From contig CP071499.1 in the NCBI GenBank assembly GCA_017354895.1, positions 2,790,001-2,854,000 of the forward strand: a stretch of 64,000 nucleotides of DNA, given 5' to 3'. The stretch is from Podospora comata (taxonomy: Eukaryota > Ascomycota > Sordariomycetes > Sordariales > Podosporaceae). This document shows positions 1 to 10,809 of the stretch, piece after piece. Every line of letters begins with the position of its first letter. The stretch's first letter is position 1. The notes under the pieces were generated by a model. That model ran no database searches. It worked only from the letters and a program-made list of their open reading frames with translations, and had not been told where the DNA came from. The position numbers and the translations under genes were made by a program.

Positions 1-207
1 CGATGCATCTGTCGCCATCAATCATCCATCACGAGCTCAGCTTACCTTAACCAACTGCAAGTTCCAAGCGATTGCCCATTCACGACCACCTCTGCCTCAT
101 CCCATGTCCAAGAGGCCGCAGTCGTGAATTTCCCACTTACATCGACTCTGCATACCCCATTTGATCGCTCATGCCGCCTATGAATTGATGAGACCTGAGC
201 GAACAAC

Positions 208-314
208 GTGAGCATCCCTCCCTTGCTACCATCGAAGTCATAGCTTCGTGCCGATTACATCCTACATCAGCGCATGTTGCTTGCTTGCTTGATGCTAACC
301 GCACACCTTTGCAG
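208..314 (+). other. Probable 5'-UTR intron of the Yta7-type gene
   Basis: A GTGAGC donor at 208, a GCTAAC branch site near 293 and a TTTGCAG acceptor ending at 314 make a good 107-nt fungal intron entirely upstream of the ATG at 421. This would put the transcription start upstream of position 208. There is no transcript evidence; the call rests on the three splice signals only. Confidence 0.55.
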
Positions 315-420
315 TCTCGAGTCGTGATATCAACCACACACGTTACCCTTGTTGTACCATTGTACCATCAAACTTTGGCCTTTCGCGTCATCCCATCCCA
401 TCGAAAGAGGAACCGTCAAG

Positions 421-3400
421 ATGCCCTCGAAGCGCAAACGCGATCCCCTCGACGGATTCGACCCTAACAAATCGGATTCGGAGGACGAGAACTTTGATCC
501 AACAGAGGACGCACCAGCACCACGACGAAGCGCCAAGAAGTCGCGGTCGACGAGGACCAAGAAAACAGGAGGAGGCGCTCGCGGCAAGCGATCCAACAGG
601 TACAGAGGGTCCGATATTGAAGACGATGATGAACCCGAGGACAGCGACCTGGAAGATTCCTTCGCCGACGATGACCATGATGACCACGAAGACGAGTCCG
701 ACGAAGATTTGCCCACCAATGCCGCCGGTCGCCGCGCGAGGAAGGCTGCGGTGAAGCACCAATCCTACAGAGAAAGCAGCGCTGAAGAGGAGGAGGAGAT
801 CAAGGAATCCGGTGATAGTGCCAGCGAGCTGGAGAAAACCCCAAAGAAACCGGCCAATAAGCCATCAAGAATTGTTGTGCTCAAGACAGCACAAGCACAA
901 CGATCATCCAAGCGTGGAAAGGAGGAGCCACCATCAAAGCCACCGCCGGCACCTGCTCATCCAACGCGCCGAACTCGCGCCCGTACCGAGGAGGTCGAGG
1001 AGCCACTGTTTGAGCTGACCAACTCTGGGAGACACGCACAGCCAGCTCGGGGAGCCTCTAGGAGCAAGAGCCCAGAAGCATTGGCTCGTGCGATTCGCGG
1101 AAACCGCGGAGCTGGCAAAGGCCTCAAACAGCCACCCCAGCCTACCATCGAGGAAGCAACGCAAGAAAGCGAGTCCAAGGACGAGGAACCTGCCGCGGCT
1201 ATGGAAGGAGATGAGGCAGAGTCCGTGACTAAGGGTCGGGGAGAGGAACCACCCCCAGTTCGTGGTGATGTCGAGCCAGAAGTCCCAGAAACCCAGCCAG
1301 AAGATGAAGATGCTCCGATGGAAGATCAACCTGCAGAGGCCGCCGAATCTGCCGCACCATCCGCACCAGCCGATGATGAAGATGACGATGATGACGATGT
1401 TCCAATCACCAGAAGGACACGCGGCGCGCGAGCAGCTGCGTCACAGCCCGCCGAGGAGGCTGCGGAACCAGAACCGGAGACCGTCGGAGGGAGTCGCCGT
1501 CTTACACGAAAATCGCGCCTTCGTGGAAAGAAAAGTTTGCAAGAGCCTAGTAGCGACTTCGAACCTGGTGAAGAATCTGCCGATCACATGTCTGCGTCAG
1601 AGGCTCCTAATGAGGAGGCACCCAATGAGGATGATGAGTCCACTCCCACACCTCGTCGTGGTCGCGGCTCTAGAGCTGCGAGTCGACGGAGCCGTCGCAA
1701 CCAGCGAGATTCCGGGGACGAAGAAATCGAACTCGACAAGGATGAGATGGCCGAAGAGCTGGAGGAGCTGCGTGAAAGTAGTAGATCACGGCCCCGCCGA
1801 ACTCGTCGCAGATCACCGTCCATCCAGTATGAGGAACGGGAAACCAAGAAGCGTCGCACAAAGCCAGTCAACTACAGCATACCTGCCATCGACCCTGCTG
1901 CTTTCGAGGTTGAGGATGATGATGCCGAGCCAGCCGCCACGCCTGCCAGAAACCGCAGAGGTGGCAAGAGCGGCGGCACTCAAGCCTGGGAGCGTGCTCT
2001 CAACACTACGTTTGGTCCGTTCGGCGGTGGTGGTGGGGCTGGTTCCCTACTCAACGGACCATGGGGCACTGGAGCTACCGGTGGTGTAGACTCTGATAGT
2101 AGTGACGACGAGATGAACATGCGCTCTGGCGTTGGCGGTACCGTCGGCATGACACCTACTTCTGCCGCGCCACCAGTCGGTCTCTTCAACCCTCTCGGTT
2201 CCCATAATGATGGGCCTGGAGGTATTGGGGGCGCGACTCCCCAAGTCGGCAAGGTCAAGAATCAAAAGGCGTTTGCTGACGCCGATCCTCTCGGTGTTGA
2301 TATGAACGTCGACTTTAGCAAAGTTGGCGGTTTGCAGGGTCATATCGACCAGCTGAAGGAGATGGTTACGCTTCCGCTGCTGTATCCTGAGCTCTTTACC
2401 AGGTTCCACGTCACACCACCTAGAGGTGTGCTGTTTCATGGTCCGCCTGGCACTGGTAAGACGCTCCTTGCCAGAGCGCTTGCCAACTCTGTCGGTCATG
2501 GAGGCCGCAAGATTAGCTTCTACATGCGAAAAGGTGCTGATGCCCTCAGCAAGTGGGTGGGTGAGGCCGAGAAGCAACTTCGGTTGCTGTTTGAGGAGGC
2601 GAGGAGGACACAACCCAGCATCATCTTCTTTGATGAAATCGACGGTCTCGCGCCCGTGCGGTCCAGCAAGCAGGAGCAGATCCATGCCAGTATCGTGTCG
2701 ACGTTGTTGGCGCTGATGGATGGTATGGATGGTCGTGGTCAGGTTATCGTTATTGGTGCGACCAATCGACCAGACAACATTGACCCTGCTCTTCGCCGAC
2801 CGGGTCGCTTCGACAGAGAATTTTACTTTCCTCTGCCTGATTTGGAAGGCAGACTTTCCATCCTGGACATTCACACCAAGGACTGGGGTCTGTCTCCGCA
2901 GTTCATGAGGGCGTTGGCGGAAAACACCAAGGGTTACGGAGGTGCTGATCTGAGAGCGCTCTGCACCGAGGCTGCGCTGAATGCCATCCAGAGGACCTAC
3001 CCGCAAATCTACTCGTCCAAGGAGAAGCTTGTTGTCGACCCTTCCAAGATTACGATTTCGGCGACGGACTTTATGATTTCGGTCAAGAAGATGATTCCCT
3101 CGTCTGAGAGGTCGACTTCATCGTCGGCGGTGCCGCTCCCGAGGACGATTGAGCCGCTGCTGAGGAACCAGCACAAGGCTTTGATTGGGGTGTTGGATAA
3201 TATTCTGCCGCGGGAGAAGAAGATCACTGCATTGGAGGAGGCCATGTATGAGCCTTATGCCGATGCGGATACTGGTTTTGCGCGGGAGGCGGCGCATGCT
3301 GAGTTTGGAAGGTCGAGAGTTTTCAGGCCGAGGTTGTTGATTTCGGGGCTGCCGGGGATGGGGCAGAATTATTTGGCGGCTGCCATGTTGCATCATTTGG

Positions 3401-5886
3401 AGGGGGTTCATGTTGAGAATATGGATGTGTCGAGCTTACTTGGGGATGGAAGGGTGAGTTTTTTTTTTTTTTTTTATATCTTGTTGGGATGATGTGAAGG
3501 GATGATTGCTAATTGTTGGTAGCCTGTTGAGCAAGTGATTGCCAGCCGATTTGTCGAGGTCAAGAGGCACAAACCGGCGGTTATCTTCATTCCTAATGTT
3601 GATCTCTGGTTCCGCAGCATACCGGAGGTGGCTGTTGAGATGTTCAAGACTCTTATCATGCGCATCCCGCCGTCTGACCCGGTTCTGTTGTTGGGCACTG
3701 CCGAGTGCACTCCTGAGTTACTTGATCCAGAGCTTTTGGTCAAGCTGTTTGGGTTCTCCAAGAAGAATCGGGCCGTGATTGAGCCTCCTGAGAGATCATA
3801 CCGCCTCGAGTTCTTTGAGAACTTGCTTGTTCACCTAAGGAAGTCGCCGCACGAGTTCCCCGACCCTGCCAACCGCAAGAAGCGGGTTATTGAAGAGCTC
3901 CCTGTTGCCCCCCCTCCACCACCGAGGACCCTCACCAAGGAAGAGATCAAGGCTCAGCGCAAGGCTGACTTGCACCACCTCAATCTTTTGAAAATGCGGT
4001 TGCAACCGATTATGGATCAGATTCACCGCAAGTATCGGAAGTTTAGGCAGCCGGTCATTCCCCTTCAGCAGATTGCGTATCTGTTTGATGAGCAGGATCC
4101 CAACTTTGTCCGGCCTGATCTTGCCGAGGGCGAGCACAGGCCGTATGAGATTGCACGGGACAAGGAGGGCACTGAGGGCATCAGGGACACGGCCACGGGC
4201 AAGTTTTTTTACAATTTGGAGACCACCACCATCGAGGAGAGGCTTGCCAATGGGTATTATGCCCGGCCGCATGATTTCTACAAGGACATCAACAGGCTTT
4301 ATCTGGATGCGAAGAATATTGGTGACAAGGACAGGACACTCAAGGCCAATGAGCTGAGGACTAACGTCGAGGTGGATGTGCATGATATCAGCACCTCGCT
4401 GGCGAATCAGGGGATCAGGTTTGACGAGATTTACGAGAGGCAGCTGCAGAGGGTCAGGGAGGCGGAGGAGAAGGCTAGGAAGAGGAAGGTTGTTCACTCG
4501 GTTATTGATCTGATCCAGTCGGATATTCCGGGTGATGGGGATAGTGACTCTCAGGGGCCCGTGGGCATTGGTTTGCCGCTTTCGCGCAATGCGGGGACGA
4601 CGGCGGCGAGGTTCCAGCCGATTTTGAGTCCGCCTTCTAGGGGCCATGGGGATTCGACGCACTCGAGGCCGTTGACAAACGGCACGCCGGCGTCGAGGGT
4701 GGGTGATGGGGATGTGCAGATGGGTGGGATGGATGAGGATACTCAGCCGTTGACTGGGAGGGATTTGATTTCGCCGCTGCAGTGGCCCATGCCTAGGAAT
4801 GTTGGGGGTCCGCTGGGTGATTCGGCGAGAGCAACGGCGGGGAATATGTCGCAGCGGTCTGCTATCACCTCTGTTCCGCCGGGTATGTCACCGTCGGCAT
4901 TATTGAATGATGCTTCGACGACCAAGACGTCGGACCCGTCGACAAACCACTCCAACAACTGGAGCACACAACACACCAACGGCACTACGGGGCAGAACAA
5001 CCCTGACGAGACGTCCCAGCTGGAAGACACGCAGTCTCAAAGCATCCACCCAAGCGGGTTCCTGGCTGGACAAAGCCACAGCCAAGGCTCATCATCAAGC
5101 AGCCTAGCCTGGGCGCACTCCCAGGCAGCGGGCATAGCACAAGGGATTCTCCAACCTAGGGGTGGCGTCCCGCAGGTCACAGCTCAACGAACGCCCTCCC
5201 ATCCCTTGTCCAACGTCAACCGTGTCACCATTTCAGAACAAGGCTCCCCAACCTCGTCGCAAAAACCCGCGCCAAAGGCTGCGGCAGCACCTTTAGCAAA
5301 CATCCTCAACGACGAGAATGCCTCCTCTAGCGGTGGTAAACCCTCCCAAAACACCCCCTCGACGACAACAACAACAACAACGACAACAACAACCACTTCC
5401 GGACCCCTTACCGTCATCTCGGGTGTTCCCACCCCGGGATCAAAGGGATCTCACCACTCATCTCAGCAACCTGTCCTGCACGAGGGTCGGCTTTCAGAAT
5501 TTCTGGATATTCTGGCGGACAGGACAGCGGGGTGTTCGATTGAACAGCTGGAGCAGATTTACCGGGAGCTGATGGATGAGATTTGGCAGAGCAGGCACGA
5601 CTGGAATAGGATGGCGGTGCTGAGCCGGGTGGCGGGGGTGTTTAATGATGCGATTGGGGATATCGAGTTTGTGCAGGGGGTTCTGGTGGAGGAGGAGAGG
5701 GATGAGGAGGAGGAGGAGGAGAAGAGGAAGGGGAAGGAGAAGGTTTTGGAGAGTGTGGAGGGCGGTGGGAGGCCAAGTCAGGGGAGTTCGCAAGGACGAG
5801 GGGGGGATGGGTTTTGGGCTGGGTTGGGGTTGGTGGGGAATACGAGGGGAGAGAAGGAGCAGGAGGGGTGGTTTTATTTGCGGTGA
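421..5886 (+). CDS. YTA7: Yta7/ATAD2-type chromatin AAA-ATPase with bromodomain
   Basis: Two exons, 421-3453 and 3523-5886, give 1798 residues. The 69-nt intron (GTGAGT donor, GCTAAT branch, GGTAG acceptor) falls inside the second AAA module. The N-terminal 600 residues are acidic, basic and Ser-rich low complexity. AAA1 is complete, with Walker A GPPGTGKT at about 674-681 and Walker B IIFFDEID ending near 741. AAA2 (about 960-1130) has a degenerate Walker A, GLPGMGQNY, as expected for this family, in which only AAA1 hydrolyses ATP. A divergent bromodomain follows (about 1165-1305), then a long disordered tail with about 12 consecutive Thr. Yta7, Abo1 and ATAD2 are hexameric nuclear ATPases that handle histone H3 and set nucleosome density. 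The ATG at 421 is preferred: the frame stays open upstream, but the upstream residues look like UTR. It is longer than the yeast protein because of the disordered ends. Confidence 0.93.
5361..5396 (+). repeat. ACA/ACG triplet repeat coding poly-Thr
   Basis: A run of ACA and ACG codons inside the disordered C-terminal region of the Yta7-type protein gives about 12 Thr in a row. It is in frame and probably variable in length between strains. Confidence 0.8.
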
Positions 5887-7122
5887 ACTTTTTGTTAGGC
5901 AGGTTTTGTGTATTATGATGGGGGGGACTATGGGATGGGATGGGAAGCGTGGGTTTTTCTTTTAATGGTAGTTTGGTGGGGGTATAAAATTTGATCTTTG
6001 TAGTGTCTAACAAATGCATTGAGGAAGAATTCAAAGAAAGGGGGGGGTGTTTTGTGCTGTCATTGCTGTCGTTGTTGATGGGGATTGCTTCGGCGTTGGG
6101 GGTTTATTAAGTTTGTGTAGGTTATGTCAGTCAGGCAGGGGTGTATATTTTGGTCTCTTGGGTCATTTTCTGTTAGTTTATTTAGAGAGAGAGTTGGGGG
6201 GGGGGGGTAAAAGAATCGATGAAATTGAGTTATGGTCTTTTGAGTCTGAGGTTTTGTGATTTTGCCTAAGCTATTGACCTTCTCCTTGGACAGTTGAAGT
6301 TTAACCTGGGGGTGAAGGGGGGGGGAGGGGGGGTGGTTGCTGTCGTGAAATGTGGATATTTTTGTCCACCGCAGGGCTGTTGTCGGTATCAGACCTTTCC
6401 AGAGGGAAGTCGGGAATGCAATGCTGTAGCCGCTCAAAACCTTCTCGTGGAAATCCCTGAAATGACTTGAGGATCAAAACCCCATGTACTACGGTCTGGT
6501 TCTAATGCGGGTTGTTTATGAAGAGAGACGGGGGGAGGGGAGTACAAGAGTTGAGAAGAAAGAAAACAAGATTAAGAGAACTTTGCCGAGTTTAAGGGTG
6601 TCATGGGCTTGAGTAAAGAGGTAAGAAGTCTATCCTTGATACCCAACGAAATAGAGACTGCGGTTGGGAACAAGGGCTGGGTTAACAGGTCTTGAGCCGA
6701 TATTGAAGATAGCCAACAGGCTTTTTTAGTATACGGTTCAGACTCTTGGAATGATTGTCAACATTGCTTTTAAAAGACAGGTAGTGAGAAGGGGCCTGTT
6801 AACCATCCCTTCTTCGCAACCTCTCTATATTTCCATTCGCATACTAATAAATCAAGCCCACATCACAAACTCTCAACAAAACACATCACCCCCCCCCACC
6901 CCCCCCATCTCATATCAACCCCTCTTACCGCCCACCTCTAGTTATCGGAAGCCTATTGGTGTGGTTGCACCGTGCTCTCGGTAGTTGATCTCGCCGCTGT
7001 ACCTCGGTAGGTAGCATCAATGGGCACCCAAAGCACTTAAAAATGGCACTATTTCTCGAGAGGGAATCGCAGACTGCTCGGTTTAAACACTTGGTTTGGC
7101 TGGGGATGGGGTAGGTGAGGGT
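5887..7122. other. Intergenic: 3' region of YTA7, no gene seen
   Basis: The first 400 bases are G- and T-rich with poly-G tracts (about 6197-6207 and 6320-6334), consistent with a 3' UTR. The remainder has no ORF with convincing composition. A C-run lies near 6890-6906. Confidence 0.5.
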
Positions 7123-7246
7123 TTAATTGTGGGTGGACTGGACGGTGGTTGAGGTGGTTTTCGGGTGAGATTGGCTGTTGTTCAAGGTGGTCTTGGGGTC
7201 AGGCGGGGTGGTGGCCGAGGTGGTCTCGGGGCAAGACGGGGTGCTG

Positions 7247-7771
7247 TTAGGGGTGGCGGTTGTGTCGATGGTCAGGGTGAACGGGGAGGATCATTGGCGT
7301 GGGAGTTGACGTGTCGGTTCTCGGGCTGAGTGTCGGGGTGGACGCGGCGGAGGTGGCCGGCGTGGGAATTGGACTTGATGTTGCGGTCGTGGTCGGTGTG
7401 CTGGCCTGGTTGCCAATGAAAGGAGAGATAGTGGTGTTTGCAATCCGGGTGAGAGTCGAGGTGGAATCCTCTACTGCTGTCGTGACAGCTGAGAAAGCCG
7501 GCTCAAACTTGTTGACCAGGTCTTCGAGTTTTTCAATGAGTTCTGCTTGGCTTTTGATCTTCTGATGTAGCTTGGCGACCAAGAAGGGGTCGTTTAAGCC
7601 GCAGGTGTTGGCTTCATGTTCGGTCTTGGTGTTTTTCGCAGTCTCGTAGTGCTTGGTCCGCTCGATTGTATGTCCAGAGAAATCAAGCCAGTAGTGAGCC
7701 CAGGAATGGTTGAGATCAGCCTTTTTTTCGGTCTGGGTGCAAAGCGGGAGTCGATTGCGGTTTTCGGTCAT
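7247..7771 (-). CDS. Orphan small coiled-coil protein (island gene A)
   Basis: I do not recognise this protein. The ORF reads 174 residues from the ATG at 7771. It has an aromatic patch (SWAHYWLDFSGH, about residues 23-34), then a predicted coiled coil (LHQKIKSQAELIEKLEDLV, about 68-86), then a Thr/Ser/Pro-rich tail. Near the C-terminus another frame becomes the Thr-rich one, with codons dominated by ACC, and stays open to a TAA at 7123-7125. The true tail may therefore be longer, through a one-base indel or an unrecognised splice. It lies on the minus strand upstream of the other island genes. It shares its architecture (aromatic patch, coiled coil, low-complexity tail) with the genes at 9330-10010 and 22276-23146. 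Function unknown; existence likely but not proven. Confidence 0.5.
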   Translation of the reverse strand: MTENRNRLPLCTQTEKKADLNHSWAHYWLDFSGHTIERTKHYETAKNTKTEHEANTCGLNDPFLVAKLHQKIKSQAELIEKLEDLVNKFEPAFSAVTTAVEDSTSTLTRIANTTISPFIGNQASTPTTTATSSPIPTPATSAASTPTLSPRTDTSTPTPMILPVHPDHRHNRHP

Positions 7772-9329
7772 GAATTTACTCTATGTGGCATCGAAGTACC
7801 TTTGCAGGACTACGGAGGACAGGTAGTTCATTGCCTCCAGTCCCATCCCCTGTCCCATCTTTCAATGACCACGACAAGCGGTGTTTGGCATGATGGAGAA
7901 AGTGGTCAGCTTCCAGTAGTAAGGTATAAAGGCGAGTTCGATCGTGATGAAGCACAGGGGAAAGAGGAACAAGTGCAATGTCTTTGGTTGAGAAGTATAA
8001 ATACCCTCTCAGGAGTTTTGGTGGGTCATTGACAAACCGGCGTTGCACCACTCCTAGCTGGCCACCGGACAACTTGCTGGAATTACATCATCCAGCGGAC
8101 TCCCCTTTTGATAAGTAAAATAATGACACTTGATATTTAGTCTGAAGCCATTCAAAGATGGTCAAGAAGCCTTAAATGGGAGCTAGTAGGCACCAAAGGA
8201 TACCCTCGTCAACAGGCGGGATATAGTCCACACGCCCAAAAAAAAAAAAAAAAAAACTCGAACGATATTCAACAAACCTATTTCCTCATCAGAATGGTAT
8301 AGGTCAACCGTCATCACACGTAACTGATTTTCATGACTGGCTATTTTGTCTAGGACGTGAGAGTGGGAAGGCTGTCAAGCACCTGGTCGCTACAGCACTT
8401 CTCTGAAGACTTGGACACCAAAAGCACGGCACAGTCGAAGTAGGTAGACAACTTTCAATTCATTCCCATACCAACCTGGAATTTTCGACTTTAAAATAAT
8501 AGATACATGAAATACTCAATCCCATACTCTCCTTCTTTAAGGTCCAACCTTTCGGTAAATCACAACTCGCCATCAGGTTCATGGCCAGGCCACCGCAGGT
8601 GAAACACCTGAGACCGTATCGTTTTGAAAAGGTGGTAGATCTAGGGCCTCCAGTGATTAGGTGCTCAAAGCAGCTCTCCAGCTTGATGGCATGATTGCGA
8701 AGAGGTTGTATCATATGTCTTGTCCAGTCTCTCCTGTGTGACTACCTACCTAGGTGCTGGGAATAATATACAAGAGTATAGAGAGAGTAAAGTATTGGCT
8801 GACAGGTTGCTCGGAAGGTGATTATGTTCTAGTCTGATAACGGGACACGCTGTGAGCAAAATAAAGGCATTATATTATACCTATCTTTTGAGGACTTGAT
8901 ATTTTGCCGCAGTCTCTATTCTTCTGTCTATGGCGTACACGAGTTAAATTGTGCTCAGTATAACAGAGCGTTTGATTCAACGGGTGACAAGGTTGAATTG
9001 TTTGAACGAGTTTCTAACCGGCGTTGAGTTTACCGTACTATGCTCACCTGGAGCGGGGTGAGGGTTAGAATAAAAATCATGGTGATATTTATACCATACC
9101 TATCTAAGCTTCCACTTTAGGGGTGTACCTCTCGGCAGCAATCTCCATTTCTTTGTTTATAACGTGCCCAACCCTAACTGAGATTGCCATCCATGGCAAC
9201 AACCACACCAAACCAATATCTCCTACACCAAAAAAAAAAAAAAAAAAAAAAAGAAAAGAAAAGAAGAAAAATACACATTCATCATCACTAACCAATCCTC
9301 CAAAAATGTCTTCATCCTTCTACCCTTCC
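7772..9329. other. Intergenic within orphan island; two long poly-A runs
   Basis: About 1.5 kb, more A+T-rich than its surroundings, with A-runs near 8238-8256 and 9230-9252. A minus-strand ORF at 8460-8714 (84 residues, one CFTCGG motif) is the only candidate and I do not call it. A TACCTAGGTA-like motif sits at about 8745-8756. No transposon ends or tRNA signals were recognised. Confidence 0.4.
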
Positions 9330-10010
9330 TCAAGGACCCCAAGGCTGCCCACAAGAAGCGGCTGGCTTCCTCTCCGCTAAGCCATTAGTTCTGGGGGCCT
9401 CATGAACCGACAAACCCGCCTCAGAAGCTGGACTGTCAGCTTTCACTGTCAAATTCGGTGTGTTGATCTGTGTACCAACAGCCGAAATTCCACCTGTGAT
9501 AGTGGAAGAAAAGTTGAAGGTGGGAGGCTTGTCCTGTTTACCGAGGTTTTTCGTATCCCTCAGCGAGTTTTGCATCCATTTGTTGAAATCTTGTATCGTT
9601 TTATTCAAGTTCTCCAGAGTCTTATTCAAGTCTCCCATGGCCTCTTCGAGGCTCTTATTGGGGTTCTCCACGTCCGTTCCAGATTCCCCCACGTCCTCCT
9701 TGAGGGCTTCTGTGGCCTCGTCATTTTCTTCGAAGGGTCCACTGACAGGAGTGGCTCTGTCTTCGAAGACGCCTCCATCTGAGGCCAGGTTCTGCGACCA
9801 GTTGATGGCTTCCCCGCGCGCTTCAGCACATTGCTTGAACCAATTGGCCCAGTTCCACATCCTCAAGCCCACTTCATTGCGGGTTAAATCGATGCGTCTG
9901 GTGTACACCGCCCAGTTGATTTCTCGGAACTGCGCTTCTAGGCGCTCGACGACGGCGGGATCAGAGGCGATCCTGGGTCGGTAGTAGGTCGTTGGCAAGT
10001 GGTTAGACAT
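9330..10010 (-). CDS. Orphan small coiled-coil protein (island gene B)
   Basis: I do not recognise this protein: 226 residues from the ATG at 10010. The frame stays open upstream only because the preceding DNA is a minisatellite, so the ATG followed by Ser-Asn-His is the sensible start. It opens with a YYRP motif, then a tryptophan-rich segment (MWNWANWFKQC, about residues 51-61) and an acidic linker. A short coiled coil follows with NK-based heptads (LNKTLENLNKTIQDFNKW, about 131-148), then a polar tail. There are no signal peptide or membrane segments. No introns are needed. The 16-bp minisatellite at 10089-10280 lies immediately upstream, in its promoter or 5' UTR. The architecture resembles genes A (7247-7771) and C (22276-23146). 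Function unknown. Confidence 0.55.
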   Translation of the reverse strand: MSNHLPTTYYRPRIASDPAVVERLEAQFREINWAVYTRRIDLTRNEVGLRMWNWANWFKQCAEARGEAINWSQNLASDGGVFEDRATPVSGPFEENDEATEALKEDVGESGTDVENPNKSLEEAMGDLNKTLENLNKTIQDFNKWMQNSLRDTKNLGKQDKPPTFNFSSTITGGISAVGTQINTPNLTVKADSPASEAGLSVHEAPRTNGLAERKPAASCGQPWGP

Positions 10011-10088
10011 TTTGATGATTGAGTCCAATGGATGGTTTTTGCTGAGTTTCTGGAGTGGTGGTGACGACGAGGATGTGACGAGAGTGGT

Positions 10089-10280
10089 GAAGAGTGAGAG
10101 AGACGAAGAGTGAGAGAGACGAACAGTGAGAGAGACGAACAGTGAGAGAGACGAACAGTGAGAGAGACGAACAGTGAGAGAGACGAACAGTGAGAGAAAG
10201 GAAGAGTGAGAGAAACGAAGAGTGAGAGAGACGAAGAGTAAGAGAGACAAAGAGTGAGAGTGGCAAAGGGTGGGAGTGGT
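10089..10280. repeat. 16-bp minisatellite, 12 copies
   Basis: Twelve direct copies of a 16-bp unit (consensus GAACAGTGAGAGAGAC) run from 10089 to 10280. The central copies are nearly identical and both ends are degenerate, as expected for an array that grows and shrinks in the middle. It starts 79 bp upstream of the start codon of island gene B, so it may fall in that gene's promoter or leader. Confidence 0.95.
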
Positions 10281-10463
10281 AAAGAGAGGGAGTGGCCAAG
10301 AGTGAGGCTGGTATTAATAGGTATAAATAAATAACCTCACAAAATCATACTTTGAATAAAGAAAATCTTCCAAAGTCTAACCACCCTGAACAAAACTTAG
10401 ATTACGCCTATCTGATTCACATCTTCCATCAAGCCACGATCTCCTCCCATTTGCGGCTCAAAT

Positions 10464-10693
10464 CAGCAGCCAAAGCCCCTTTTCCAAGCTCTCCGGCCAG
10501 CAAGCAAAACGTCATCTTGACTCTCACAACTCAGATCAACCCCCATGACAGCTTCGCCTCCACTTATCCAGCAAGACCCAGCAGCCAAAGCCTCCTTTTC
10601 CAAGCCCTCCAACCGGCAAAGCAAATGTTATCTTCACCCTCACAAACCCAAATCAGTTGCCCCGACAGCTTTGCCTCCACTTGTCCAGCAACC
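10464..10693. repeat. 115-bp tandem duplication
   Basis: Two adjacent copies (10464-10578 and 10579-10693) share the same order of short blocks, each beginning CAGCAGCCAAAGC. Their identity is clearly above background but imperfect, so the duplication is not recent. A plus-strand ORF (10352-10813) reads through both copies with a repeated DSFAST motif. It could be a degenerate coding relic, but I see no support for a working gene. Confidence 0.8.
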
Positions 10694-10809
10694 ATCTTTG
10701 CAATTCCCTCATCGCAAGCCATTGAGGTCCACATGGGGAGCCCTTCCTGGGAAATCTCTCACCTGAACTTACCACTCACCACCTCCAACCTACCACGCCC
10801 CCCTCAACC

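Noticed and set aside
8460-8714. 84-codon minus-strand ORF with a CFTCGG motif
   Set aside because: Too short and isolated. No second metal-binding pair and no upstream exon with convincing splice sites.
9229-9295. Long poly-A run as a possible retroposed poly-A tail
   Set aside because: No target-site duplication, reverse-transcriptase-like sequence or source gene seen next to it; simple A-runs recur in this window (8238, 26925).
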